Part shown: piece by piece, positions 9,008 through 18,152 of the stretch
Position numbering within the stretch: position 1 is the first letter of the stretch
Layout of the letters: every line of letters begins with the position of its first letter
From: Chara braunii
Lineage: Eukaryota > Streptophyta > Charophyceae > Charales > Characeae
Direction: 5' to 3'
NCBI GenBank assembly: GCA_003427395.1
Contig: BFEA01000301.1
Coordinates: 1,842,420 to 1,867,603 of the forward strand
DNA length: 25,184 nt
Position numbers and translations under genes: made by a program
The notes under the pieces: model-generated
Told to the model about the DNA's origin: nothing
Databases searched by the model: none
What the model saw: the letters and a program-made list of their open reading frames with translations, nothing else

Positions 9008-9850
9008 ATGTTTGGGCTGGCGGATGGAGATTGCTACGAAGTTTGTTCAGCGAGACAAGCGAAGTGGGGTAGGGGGACTAGGCCACTAAGGAAGTGTAAG
9101 ATTCTTTTTGAAGAAGGTGGTGTGATTACTTTGCGACGCATCTCGGAGACATCCCCCATGACGCTGACATTAACGGATGACATGGTGGGTATATTCAAGC
9201 CTCCCTGAAAGAAGAAAAGGTTGTCGGGATTACGCTTGGCTAATTTGCTGAAGAATTACGGAGCAGTCAAGGCCTTCTTAACTAATCGAAGTCGGGCTAA
9301 GGCAAGGCTGATGATTTCGCAGGCGATCAAGGAAACACATGGTCTGAGTGTACGGAAGAGAGTGGTTCCTGACGACAGGATCAAGGAGAGCGAAGTTGTG
9401 AGACTGCTAAGGAAAAGTTAGGGATATATAGTTGGACAAACCAATGAAGGAGATGGTAAAGTCACGCGCACGTGTTGTATGGACTAAGTTCCCCAATGTG
9501 GGTAGTATCATACACAATCATCGACGCTTTGCGTCGAGTGGTGCCTCCAACCGTACTTATGTTGGATTGGCCTATCCCAGAAGGGATGGGCATGTGCATT
9601 TCTACATTGGTGAGTTGAACGAAATTTTGCCGATTGTGAAGAACGAGAAGAATGTGCCTAAGCAACAGGAAAAATCAAGGGAAATGAGATTGATCGAGGA
9701 GCTGGCGAAAACTTTCAGTCAGTGGGTTAATGCTTTTGGAAAACCATGTGGGGAGATCGAGGTGACATCGGAGGAAGCGATGCCGTGTTTCTCCAGATTG
9801 GATGTTGAGGATGGGGGGGAAGGAGGTATGGATGAGCTATTAAGAATCAA
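9008..9850 (+). pseudogene. PLE linker between endonuclease and reverse transcriptase
   Basis: Three open pieces cover this stretch. 9008-9205 (GLADGDCYEVCSARQAKWG to LTDDMVGIFKPP) and 9209-9418 (LANLLKNYGAVKAFLTN to RIKESEVVRLLRK) are in one frame and separated only by TGA 9206-9208. 9432-9850 (RVVWTKFPNVGSIIHNH to MDELLRIKEKL) lies in another frame after a TAG and an indel near 9420-9440. The peptides are basic and look coding, but I do not recognise a family. N-terminal-endonuclease PLEs are described as having a short linker domain with a CxC motif; I did not find a clear CxC, so it may be mutated or absent. The last piece runs straight into the RT start. Confidence 0.6.
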
Positions 9851-11119
9851 GGAGAAATTAGGTGGGCTGGTCCTGGAGCCACTCGACAGGAACCCCGATA
9901 TACGCTGGTACAGTGCCCTTCCCTGTATGCGAAGGGGATGGACGAGACCTTCTTCGAGAATGAAAGCTACCGGATCTGTAAGGAAGAAGACGTGATGCAA
10001 CTCGAAAGGCACAATGGGAATACAAGAAGCTGACACTGGACGTGCATGGTAGATGGAATAAGAAGGGAAGAATCGGCGATGCTTACATGCTTCCTAAATA
10101 TAAGGATACGAATAAGTATCGACCGATTTGTACGACCTTCGACGAACCTTCGATTAGGGCATGTAAAAAGGTGGCGCAGGCTGTTAACTGCCTGTTGTTT
10201 TCTCTTTCGGAATCCGGCCATTTGAGTCTGAGAGTCGTTTCTAACATGAAGTCCAGATTGACGAGCATTAACAAGAAGATGACGAAAACGGGGAAGGAAG
10301 TCGAAGTGATTGGAGCCTCGTATGATGTAAAAAAAATGTTTAACAAACTACCACACGAATCTATTAAAGCAACAATTGATTGGATCCTTTCGTGGTTTCG
10401 AGAGAGAAAGGTTTCGAGGAGGTTTTCGTTAAGAGAAGGGGCTGTCTCTTATACACATCTAGATGTGTATAAGAGACAGGAAAGGTTTCGAGGAGGTTTT
10501 CGTTAAGAGAAGGGGGAGGGGTGCAAAGATGAGCAAGGCTAGGAAAGTCGAGGGGTTTGAGCCGATCTCATTTCTGTACCTAAAAAATATTCTTTTGTTT
10601 GAATTAGATTTTTGTTTAACGAGAGTCGGTGGAATCTTGTTGAGACAAGGTGCAGGCATACCAATGGGAAAGAGTCTGAACCCCTCATTAGCCTGCCTCT
10701 TGTGTGTGAAGAACGAATGGGATTTTTTCTTGACCTTGGGTAGTCAAAAGGGGTTGTTTGACTGGATGCGCTTTGTGGATGACATATCGGTATTTACTGC
10801 CTTTAACCCTCATAAAAAAGAGTGAAAAGAGAGGGCCTTATCTATCATCTGGAGATTTGAAAGATGTTACGATAAGGCGCTTACCTTGAAGAGGACGGAT
10901 GAAGGGGAGGATGAATGGGCTTTCTTGGGGTGTAAACTGAGAATCGGGAAGTCTTTTCCCTTCCTCGGGACCGTACAACTATCGAAGAATGAGGATAGTT
11001 TGAGACGGAATCAAGTTACAGCTTCTGTACTGCATGCTCTCTTGCATTCGAGTGGTGATGTTACTGCGGCTTGCAATATTGATTGCTTTCCTTCTTTCAT
11101 CCACCCCCTGTTGATGTAG
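9851..11119 (+). pseudogene. PLE reverse transcriptase domain (copy 3)
   Basis: It begins GLVLEPLDRNP, then loses one base near 9896 and another near 10005 relative to copy 2. From 10042 the frame reads GRIGDAYMLPKYKD and KYRPIC (fingers), then motif [14 protein letters not shown] at about 10320-10358. Motif B (LLRQGAGIPMGKSLNPSLA, about 10637-10693), motif C (MRFVDDISVF, about 10764-10793) and LKRTDEGEDEWAFLG follow. The catalytic Asp of motif A and the DD of motif C are kept. Defects are a -1 frameshift between motifs A and B (shared with copy 2), TGA 10822-10824 where copy 2 has TCA, and the artificial adapter block at 10442-10515. The thumb is short, and the frame ends HPLLM-TAG at 11119 inside the terminal motif. 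There is no endonuclease after it. Confidence 0.85.
10442..10479. other. Nextera mosaic-end junction adapter (assembly artefact)
   Basis: The 38 bases are the Tn5 mosaic end CTGTCTCTTATACACATCT followed immediately by its reverse complement. This is the circularisation junction of Nextera mate-pair libraries. The 36 bases before it (10406-10441) are repeated exactly after it (10480-10515), so 74 bases in all are artificial. The false peptides it creates contain the well-known YTHLDVYKRQ and MCIRDR strings. Confidence 0.97.
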
Positions 11120-11121
11120 AC
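11098..11121 (+). repeat. PLE 3' terminal motif (downstream copy)
   Basis: It matches 5656-5679 at 23 of 24 positions. It includes the final codons and TAG stop of the long RT frame. Sequence similarity between PLE copies does not continue past it, so it probably marks the 3' end of the element. Confidence 0.65.
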
Positions 11122-11567
11122 TGTGGTCTAGGTTCAAGTCAACGTAGTTGAGATCTATCAATAGAGAGTTATATTTCCATCATTGGTTTGCAAACCACTT
11201 TTTTACCCACTATGGTATATATCTTCCCAATAGCACCTATCGACTGATGTCTCTTAGTTGAAAACAACTTTGAAAAGGTGTTTGCCGTAGGTATGGGACA
11301 TGGACTCCAAGTCATGTTGGGTCCCATTTGTGCCACTGGAGTTTGTCGTCCACTATTGTTGTAATTTTACCATTCATGATTTTTTGAGGAAGGTAGATTT
11401 CCGGAATCCCATTGTTACAGGCCCGATTAGTGTTTTCATTTTAGCGTTTACCCGGTTGTGTCTCATCTCTGTCTTCACCATCTGAATGAAGAGTTTCAAC
11501 CACTGTTCTTTGTCCATCTCAGTGCCCTCCATAAATATCACACACCTTGTTTTTTTATTGTGCCATT
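11122..11567. other. Noncoding flank, no gene recognised
   Basis: The DNA is balanced to AT-rich, with only short open frames and no recognisable peptide. It is the probable genomic flank of the long PLE copy. No microsatellite directly abuts the element end on this side. Confidence 0.4.
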
Positions 11568-12270
11568 GTAAAAGTCTGATCTTAAATGGGGTGCATGTTC
11601 TAATATAGAAGACTCTTGAACCTGACTATAGGATGAGCTGCCTAAATAGAGTTCTTAAAAATTCAAGCCGCTGATATGTTCCACAAGCTAAACATGTTGA
11701 TTTGTACTAAAACCCTAAACCCTAGCCACAGGGTCTTACTCCAAGTTATTGTTTTAGTCCTGCAACAAGTGGTCACTAAGCTCCTTCCTGGTATTGGTCA
11801 TCGCCCTCCTCCATCACCCATTTAGAGCCCTTACATGACGTTCTTTTGTTTCTTTTAGTAAAAGCCCAACCAATTCAGTTACCTGTTGAATCAGGGTGGC
11901 ACGTCCTTCTTATGCCTATCAAGCATGTTACGTTACCTCTTTCTCCATCGTAAAAGTCTAATCTTAAATGGGGTGCATGTTCTAATATAGAGAGCTCTTG
12001 AACCTGACTATAGGATGAGCTGCCTAAATAGAGTTCTTAAAGATTCAAGCCGCTGATATGTTCCACAAGCCAAATATGTTGATTTAGTCCTGCAACAAGT
12101 GGTCACTAAGCTCCTTCCTGGTATTGGCCACCGCCCTCCTCCATCACCCATTTAGAGCCCTTACATGACGTTCTTTTTTTCTTTTAATAAACGATATTCA
12201 TTCTTTAAAGCCCAACCCATTCAGTGTGGCACTTCCTTCTTATGTCAATCAAGCATGTTACGTTACCTTT
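11568..12270. repeat. Tandem duplication, two copies about 383 bp apart
   Basis: The block starting GTAAAAGTCT at about 11568 recurs at about 11951 with few substitutions through CAAGCCGCTGATATGTTCC, the CAACAAGTGGTCACTAAGC block and the AAGCATGTTACGTTACCT block. The left copy has about 50 extra bases (11704-11755) with two plant-type telomere units, CCCTAAACCCTA. The right copy has about 18 extra bases in the stretch after TTACATGACGTTC. The right copy ends where the CT/AT microsatellite begins. No coding frame is conserved between the copies. Confidence 0.9.
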
Positions 12271-12286
12271 TTCTCTCTCTCTCTCT

Positions 12287-12348
<62 letters not shown>
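12271..12348. repeat. CT-AT-AG palindromic microsatellite at the gap edge
   Basis: A (CT)n run passes into about 25 AT units and then (AG)n, so the whole block is close to its own reverse complement and could fold into one long hairpin. The assembly stops in it, and Ns begin at 12349. Confidence 0.95.
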
Positions 12349-13296
12349 NNNNNNNNNNNNNNNNNNNNNNNNNNNNNNNNNNNNNNNNNNNNNNNNNNNN
12401 NNNNNNNNNNNNNNNNNNNNNNNNNNNNNNNNNNNNNNNNNNNNNNNNNNNNNNNNNNNNNNNNNNNNNNNNNNNNNNNNNNNNNNNNNNNNNNNNNNNN
12501 NNNNNNNNNNNNNNNNNNNNNNNNNNNNNNNNNNNNNNNNNNNNNNNNNNNNNNNNNNNNNNNNNNNNNNNNNNNNNNNNNNNNNNNNNNNNNNNNNNNN
12601 NNNNNNNNNNNNNNNNNNNNNNNNNNNNNNNNNNNNNNNNNNNNNNNNNNNNNNNNNNNNNNNNNNNNNNNNNNNNNNNNNNNNNNNNNNNNNNNNNNNN
12701 NNNNNNNNNNNNNNNNNNNNNNNNNNNNNNNNNNNNNNNNNNNNNNNNNNNNNNNNNNNNNNNNNNNNNNNNNNNNNNNNNNNNNNNNNNNNNNNNNNNN
12801 NNNNNNNNNNNNNNNNNNNNNNNNNNNNNNNNNNNNNNNNNNNNNNNNNNNNNNNNNNNNNNNNNNNNNNNNNNNNNNNNNNNNNNNNNNNNNNNNNNNN
12901 NNNNNNNNNNNNNNNNNNNNNNNNNNNNNNNNNNNNNNNNNNNNNNNNNNNNNNNNNNNNNNNNNNNNNNNNNNNNNNNNNNNNNNNNNNNNNNNNNNNN
13001 NNNNNNNNNNNNNNNNNNNNNNNNNNNNNNNNNNNNNNNNNNNNNNNNNNNNNNNNNNNNNNNNNNNNNNNNNNNNNNNNNNNNNNNNNNNNNNNNNNNN
13101 NNNNNNNNNNNNNNNNNNNNNNNNNNNNNNNNNNNNNNNNNNNNNNNNNNNNNNNNNNNNNNNNNNNNNNNNNNNNNNNNNNNNNNNNNNNNNNNNNNNN
13201 NNNNNNNNNNNNNNNNNNNNNNNNNNNNNNNNNNNNNNNNNNNNNNNNNNNNNNNNNNNNNNNNNNNNNNNNNNNNNNNNNNNNNNNNNNNNNNNN
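12349..13296. other. Assembly gap of 948 N
   Basis: No sequence is given. Any open frame crossing it is meaningless. Confidence 1.
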
Positions 13297-13601
13297 AAAT
13301 AAATTAAACAAGATTTGCCTGAGAATTACATCCGAGTTCCTTACCAAATTTAAAATAAAAATAGAATACGGAAAACAAATAACAATAACAACATAATAGG
13401 GTGCACAAATATATGATTATAAAACACTTCATATTACCATTAAACCAATAATTCGTTCCTTATTTAAAACCATTCTAAAACCCCTAACCAACCAAAAACC
13501 ATCCCTTTCTACACAAAATCACATCCTAACCCACACGTTCGTCCGTATTTTTTTTATTAAACACCGTGTACTAACAATGCGCTCCAATCCGTCGCCTGCA
13601 G

Positions 13602-14691
13602 GATGAATCAGACGTCAACAAGGGATGGCATCATGCGCTGGTTGAGAAAGCCCGACAGTTCATCCACCTGGCACCTCCAAGCGTGCATGCGCAGAACTCA
13701 ATCAAGTACATGAAGCCAGCAACACGCAGGCCCCGTTCCTCATTGAGAACCTACACTTCTCAGACTGGGCGATCATTGTTGCCAAATAGCAAACACTCAG
13801 AGGAGAAGAGGGACCCATCATTCAAGCTTATGCCAGGGACACTGCCGCCATTCTCAAGCAAGCACCATTATAGAACCGGGAGATGGACAAGATCGTAGCC
13901 AAAACGGAGAAGGTCATCCTTGACATGCATGGTTTTAGCTCCACGCATTTGAATGTCACAGGTGATGTCAACACCACTGACAACACTGATGAACACAGAC
14001 TTCAAATCATCGCACACCTCAACCCTTCACAAGCCGAAAAAGATTGGTATTTGAAGAGGCGGGTGGAACGACGACAACAAGCAGCCAAGCCTGTTGTCGC
14101 CACACCCACCCCGCACAAAACCAACTTCTTCAGAATGGCTCCAGATGCACCATTCATACCAGTCCAAACACCCAGGTGGATTGAAAGTATCAGCAACAGA
14201 TATGACAACAAGCTCTGGCTGCTTGACTCCTTCAATCACACCGCCCCCATCACCATCCAAGCGTATGCAGCATTGGCTAACTTGTCGGAAGCGGATCTTG
14301 CCGAATGCAGAGAAGAGACCCAAAAACCCACTATCTGCAGAACAGCAATCGACGCCAACTTCTCGATCCTCGTACCTCTTGACGGCTCCAAATGCCCAAC
14401 TGCCACCCACTACTCCATCAGAAGGCAGTGCAAAAACCTACTGTCGAGCTCCATGAGTTGAAGAAACTATGGAACTCCGGTAGACCATACCTAAAGTGCA
14501 ATTGCCTCATGCATGGAGGTGTGATCACATGGTTTGATCACATGCTATGGTTCTACATAGCAAACCTCGATATCTTCGAAGCTGATGTTCCTTCCGATAT
14601 GATGAGGATGATGGAACACACTGACAAACTGCAGAATGAATGGAAAAAACCTGTTAAGCTGCAGGTCACCTGGCGGTTGGGAGTCTCATAG
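13602..14691 (+). pseudogene. Broken gene of unknown family behind a strong 3' splice site
   Basis: A perfect TACTAAC branch-point sequence at 13569-13575 lies 27 bases before the CTGCAG that ends at 13601. The exon then reads DVNKGWHHALVEKARQFIH in one frame. Coding character moves to a second frame by about 13720 (APFLIENLHFSDWAIIVAK, a TAG, then PIIQAYARDTAAILKQAP, another TAG at about 13872). That frame runs on to 14461 (MDKIVAKTEKVILDMHG, LNPSQAEKDWYLKRR). A third frame takes over near 14440 (VELHELKKLWNSGRPYLKC, WFDHMLWFYIANLDIFEAD) and stops at TAG 14689-14691. The peptides look like a soluble globular protein, but I do not recognise the family. At least two frameshifts and two stops mean this copy is not functional as read, unless there are introns I missed. 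Confidence 0.5.
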
Positions 14692-15547
14692 GTCTTGTGA
14701 CTGTTAAGTTTCCGTGTTAAGAAATCTTATTGCGAAGGCATTCTTAAGGCGGGTTTTGTTATAGTAATAGCTAGTAGATGGGAATAATTTACAGTGCTAG
14801 GTCTGGCTAAGGAGCAGGTTCAGGTTGATGCGGTGTTATGGGCAGAGTTCATGATGAGCATATCAGGTTGTAAAGGTTAGCATCGAAGGTTTGGTAATTA
14901 ATGGTTATGGTTAGTTAATTTAAAGTTTTACCCCTGTAGTAATTCTATGTTTTTTTTTGGGGGGAGGTACAAACTTGGCATTGGTTATGTGTGTTCGAGA
15001 TGTGCTGTCATATTGATAAGTAACCATTTATTGGGCCAAAGGTCCCTAGTGCCATTAATTAGGATATTTAGGGATTTTATATTGGATTATTAAATCGTGG
15101 TTGATCATGCATTTTTTTGTTCTTCTTGTTAGTGTCGTGATGCTAAAGGTAATTCTTATAATTGGTAGGTATTTTTTATCGTACGTACTAACTTTTTATG
15201 AAAGAAATTGGTTAGTTGTTTTTGTATTGATTTTATTTGTATTTAATTTTTATAAAAAATTATAAACTTAATAACACTGCGTTTTAATTTATAATTTTCA
15301 TTTTAAATTTTATTTTTTATATATAAGTATTAATAATAAAAGAAAAAAATTGTAATTTTTTATTTTTATTTTTATTATTGTTTTATCCAACTTTCAAGTG
15401 AAGAAACCCTTGTCTTATAGGGTAATCTAACGGGAATATGTAGTGTAACAGGATCCGTAGGAAGAAAGAGTATCTCATGCTGCTTTGAGGGGGAGGGGAG
15501 GTCGCGAGGGGGGAACCATTCTTAGTTAAATCGTTTTAAATTTTTAT
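14692..15547. other. AT-rich intergenic DNA
   Basis: The DNA becomes progressively AT-rich. A T8-G7 step lies at about 14951-14966. No gene, RNA or repeat with more than local similarity was seen. Confidence 0.4.
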
Positions 15548-16275
15548 TTGATATTTTACACTAATTTTTTGATTGAAAATTATTTATTTTATATTAATTT
15601 ATATTTTATAAAATATATCTGTTTTTATTTTTTTTTAATTTTATTATTATTATTATTTTTTAAAAGGATTATATTTTATTATTTATTATTATTTCATAAT
15701 AATTTTATTATTATTATTTTTTTTAATTATTTTTTTAATTATTATTATTTTTTTTATATTTTTCATTTATATGATCAAATATTTGAAAGAAGTTATTTTA
15801 TTTTTTGTTTCATCGTTCGGGGTTAGACATTCGAGGTTGGTCATTTTATATCTGTTTTTTTTATTTTTATTATTTTTTTAACAAAATTCGAGTTTCATCA
15901 TTCGGGGTTAGTCACTTATTTTTGGTTTTATATTTTTTATTTATAATATTTTTATGCATATATAATCAAATATTTTAAAGAAATTATTTTATTTTTTGTT
16001 CATCGTTGGGGGTTAGACATTCGGGGTTAGTCATTTTATATCTGTTTTTTTATTTTTTTTATTTTTTATAAAAGGATTATATATTTATTTTTTATTATTT
16101 TATTATTATTTATATTATATATATATATTATTCTTCTTTTATTTATTTATTTATTTATTTGTTTACTTTTTTTTGTTTTATATTTTTTATTTATAATATT
16201 TTTATGCATATATAATCAAATATCTGGAAAATTTTTTATTTTTTTTTTCATCGTTCGGGGTTAGACATTCATAGT
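15548..16275. repeat. Very AT-rich tandem repeat, about three divergent units, with GGGGTTAG motifs
   Basis: The rare GC-containing landmark CATCGTTCGGGGTTAGACATT or a close variant occurs at 15811, 15896, 16001 and 16249. The intervening DNA is nearly pure A/T and shares blocks such as TCATTTTATATCTG, AAAAGGATTATAT and ATTTTTATGCATATATAATC. Unit length is about 190-230 bp. The open frame at 15548-15826 (F, Y, I, L, N codons) is produced by composition alone. Confidence 0.75.
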
Positions 16276-16517
16276 GCACGTTTTTGGTTTAAGGGATGTG
16301 AAAGGGGTGGGGGAGGACCTCGTATGCGGGTGGATGATTACATCGCATGCGCGTGCATTTTTGTGGTAATTTTCAGGTTAGGTTTTTATGATTTGCTTTG
16401 TTTTAGTTATTCGTTGGATAGATATAATTCTTGGTTTGGTTCGTAGTTTAACTAGAACAACTGCGGATGGTGTTAAAATTCAGGAACTGTTCTCTAGCGT
16501 GCGCGATTGCGGTAGAT

Positions 16518-16526
16518 TATAAAAGG
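16518..16526 (+). promoter_or_regulatory. TATA box of the candidate gene at 16789
   Basis: TATAAAAGG is a consensus TATA element in DNA that has just left the AT-rich repeat. A start site about 30 bases downstream (about 16550) would give a 5'UTR of about 240 bases without any upstream ATG. Confidence 0.5.
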
Positions 16527-16630
16527 AATAGAGAATTTCCTTTGGCTGCTGTGCAAGACATTGCAAGATTTGCGTAGTGTGCTCTTGTGTAGGATACTCT
16601 GTTAGTGTGTACCAGAGCTTGTCGTTGTGC

Positions 16631-16654
16631 TCGTGAGGTTGCAAACCCTCACGA
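16631..16654 (+). promoter_or_regulatory. 5'UTR hairpin
   Basis: TCGTGAGG and CCTCACGA form a perfect 8-bp stem around the 8-base loop TTGCAAAC. It lies in the predicted leader, about 135 bases before the ATG. It may affect translation, or it may be chance. Confidence 0.4.
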
Positions 16655-16788
16655 TAGGAGGTTACGCCGGGGGAGTGATATCCTCTATTATTGGTTGTGC
16701 AGTGGGTGGAAGTGGAAGGTGATCATTTTAGTGTTGATCTGTGTTTGCTAGATAGGTGTGGGTGACTATCGCCAGAAAACGCAGGAGG

Positions 16789-17223
16789 ATGGAGTTTTCC
16801 GTGGTTTACTATGGCGTCATGTCCGGGGATACGATCTTGATTTTGGAGCGTGTGGATCTTCGCGGTTCTCCGATTGGTGTGGAGCCATGGGGGACATCTC
16901 TGGAGGGTCGGGCAATGGCGCGTTCTTATGATGTTAACATAAACGGACAGATGGTACTTCGTGTGGGAACCTGCTTCGCTTACCTGCAAGGAGCTTTAGT
17001 TTCTCTTCGTTTCTTCCTGCGTCGGATTGGTGAGGAGATTCCCATTGATCCTCCTGAAGATGGACGGGATGTATTGCTCCACGTTTTGAGAGCTTTGGTG
17101 ACTGCGTTGGCGGTAGAGCATCAGGGAAATATTGTGCCGACGGCAGGATGGGGCGTGTCGGTCGGAAATCCCCTTGCGCGTCCGGGGCTATGGGGACAAA
17201 TTAAGGAGTATGAAGGTTATTAG
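16789..17223 (+). CDS. Unknown 144-residue protein, best intact gene candidate
   Basis: I do not recognise the family. The ATG at 16789 is the first ATG after the TATA box at 16518 and has an ideal context (A at -3, G at +4). The frame is open for 144 codons to TAG 17221-17223. Base composition is much richer in GC than the flanks, and the peptide has a protein-like mix: MEFSVVYYGVMSGDTILIL, then EPWGTSLEGRAMARSYDVN, then a hydrophobic segment LRVGTCFAYLQGALVSLRFF, an acidic turn IPIDPPEDGRD, a helical LLHVLRALVTALAVEH and a glycine- and proline-rich end VSVGNPLARPGLWGQI. There is no signal peptide and no clear transmembrane segment, though residues around 60-80 are hydrophobic. It could be a short intronless lineage-specific gene or the first exon of a longer one. 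No clear polyadenylation signal was found. Confidence 0.5.
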   Translation: MEFSVVYYGVMSGDTILILERVDLRGSPIGVEPWGTSLEGRAMARSYDVNINGQMVLRVGTCFAYLQGALVSLRFFLRRIGEEIPIDPPEDGRDVLLHVLRALVTALAVEHQGNIVPTAGWGVSVGNPLARPGLWGQIKEYEGY

Positions 17224-17689
17224 CGGTAGGGGTTTCTGTTTATGCTTTCATGCAAAGCAATCAGTGGATCATGGTACCAGTGTTTTGCACAGAATGTTTC
17301 TGCAGTAATTGAGGGGACTTGTCTTTAGCAATTCATGCTTCATTGATCGAGAGCAGTGCATGCGTATCTTTACCATATATAGTGACCTTTGGTGTGCGAA
17401 TGCGGTGCATGAGTGGTTGTAATATAGATCATGTGTATGTGTGGCTGTGGTTTTATATCTGTAGACTATACAACATTGGGCGCTTTGAACAGTTTGCTCG
17501 TATTTGGTGGTCAGTCTATCTCAAAGGGTCCGTGTTGTCTCATGATTGTGGTGGGGGTGATATTTTGGGCGGTTTGTGAGCATGGGGTGTTGTTTTGGTG
17601 ATTTGCAATTCTAAAATCATTAACTGCGATGTAATGCAATTATTGCGAATATAACTGGTAAGAAGGACGTCAGGGCGGACAGGGGGCGG
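17224..17689. other. 3' flank of the candidate gene, nothing else seen
   Basis: The sequence is mixed, without a recognisable coding frame. It probably contains the 3'UTR of the upstream ORF. Confidence 0.3.
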
Positions 17690-17728
17690 GTTTTTATCAA
17701 GAGGGCGAGGGAGAGGGGGAGAGAGAGN

Positions 17729-17763
<35 letters not shown>

Positions 17764-17950
17764 AAAAACAGACACGCACAAGCAACACACACATGCACAC
17801 ACACATACACACACACACACACACACCAACAATGATGAGGACACACACACACACAAAAACTTACAAACACACATACACAAACAAATGCTCATACATACAT
17901 ATTCACACACAGACACATTCTCACATACAAGCACACATAGCACACCTGAA
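17690..17950. repeat. Simple-repeat cluster: GA-rich, poly(A), then CA repeats, with one N
   Basis: A GA-rich tract (17698-17727) leads to an N at 17728, an A-run to about 17761, and imperfect (CA)n to about 17946. Open frames on both strands here are products of the dinucleotide repeat. Confidence 0.95.
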
Positions 17951-18119
17951 CACACATAATTGGGGCCTTGGGGCTTGGGTGATGTGGGGGCGGATGGCTT
18001 TGAGGGCTTCCTGGTAGGTTTGGGGACTGGTGTCGGGGGGTTGGTCAGTGGTGGGTGGCAGGTCTATCAGTGCTGGTCTAATTCGATGGTATAAGAGGTG
18101 CTTCAAGGGTTGGGGAATG

Positions 18120-18152
18120 CTTTTTTTTTTTTTTTAGGGGGGGAGAGGGGAG
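18120..18152. repeat. Poly(T) followed by G-rich tract
   Basis: A run of about 15 T is followed by AGGGGGGGAGAGGGGAG. It is simple sequence of unknown role. Confidence 0.8.

Larger units (their letters stand above)
7001..11121 (+). mobile_element. Near full-length Penelope-like element, N-terminal endonuclease type (copy 3)
   Basis: The element is about 4.1 kb, including a 74-bp assembly artefact. Domain order on the plus strand is CCHC zinc knuckle, charged coiled coil, SAP-like motif, GIY-YIG endonuclease, basic linker, reverse transcriptase, then a short tail ending in the terminal motif at 11098-11121. Canonical endonuclease-bearing PLEs carry GIY-YIG after the RT. The order here is that of the permuted Naiad/Chlamys clade, whose Chlamys branch is known from green algae, spike mosses and slime moulds. 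The left boundary is approximate and the leader start is unknown. The copy is decayed: in-frame stops at 7370, 8299, 8449, 8845, 9206, 9419 and 10822, and several one-base indels. No hammerhead ribozyme was recognised, which agrees with reports for this clade. Confidence 0.8.

Noticed and set aside
10463-10500. MCIRDR-containing start of an RT frame, as if a novel N terminus
   Set aside because: MCIRDR is the translation of the Nextera mosaic end; the frame starts in the adapter.
11704-11728. Telomere or subtelomere
   Set aside because: Only two CCCTAAA-type units are present, with ordinary sequence on both sides.
12165-13347. Three open frames of more than 350 codons across this interval
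   Set aside because: They run through the N gap; the coding content is almost entirely unknown bases and (TA)n.
17540-18017. Cysteine/valine-rich and histidine/threonine-rich frames
   Set aside because: They come from the CA/GT microsatellite on both strands.
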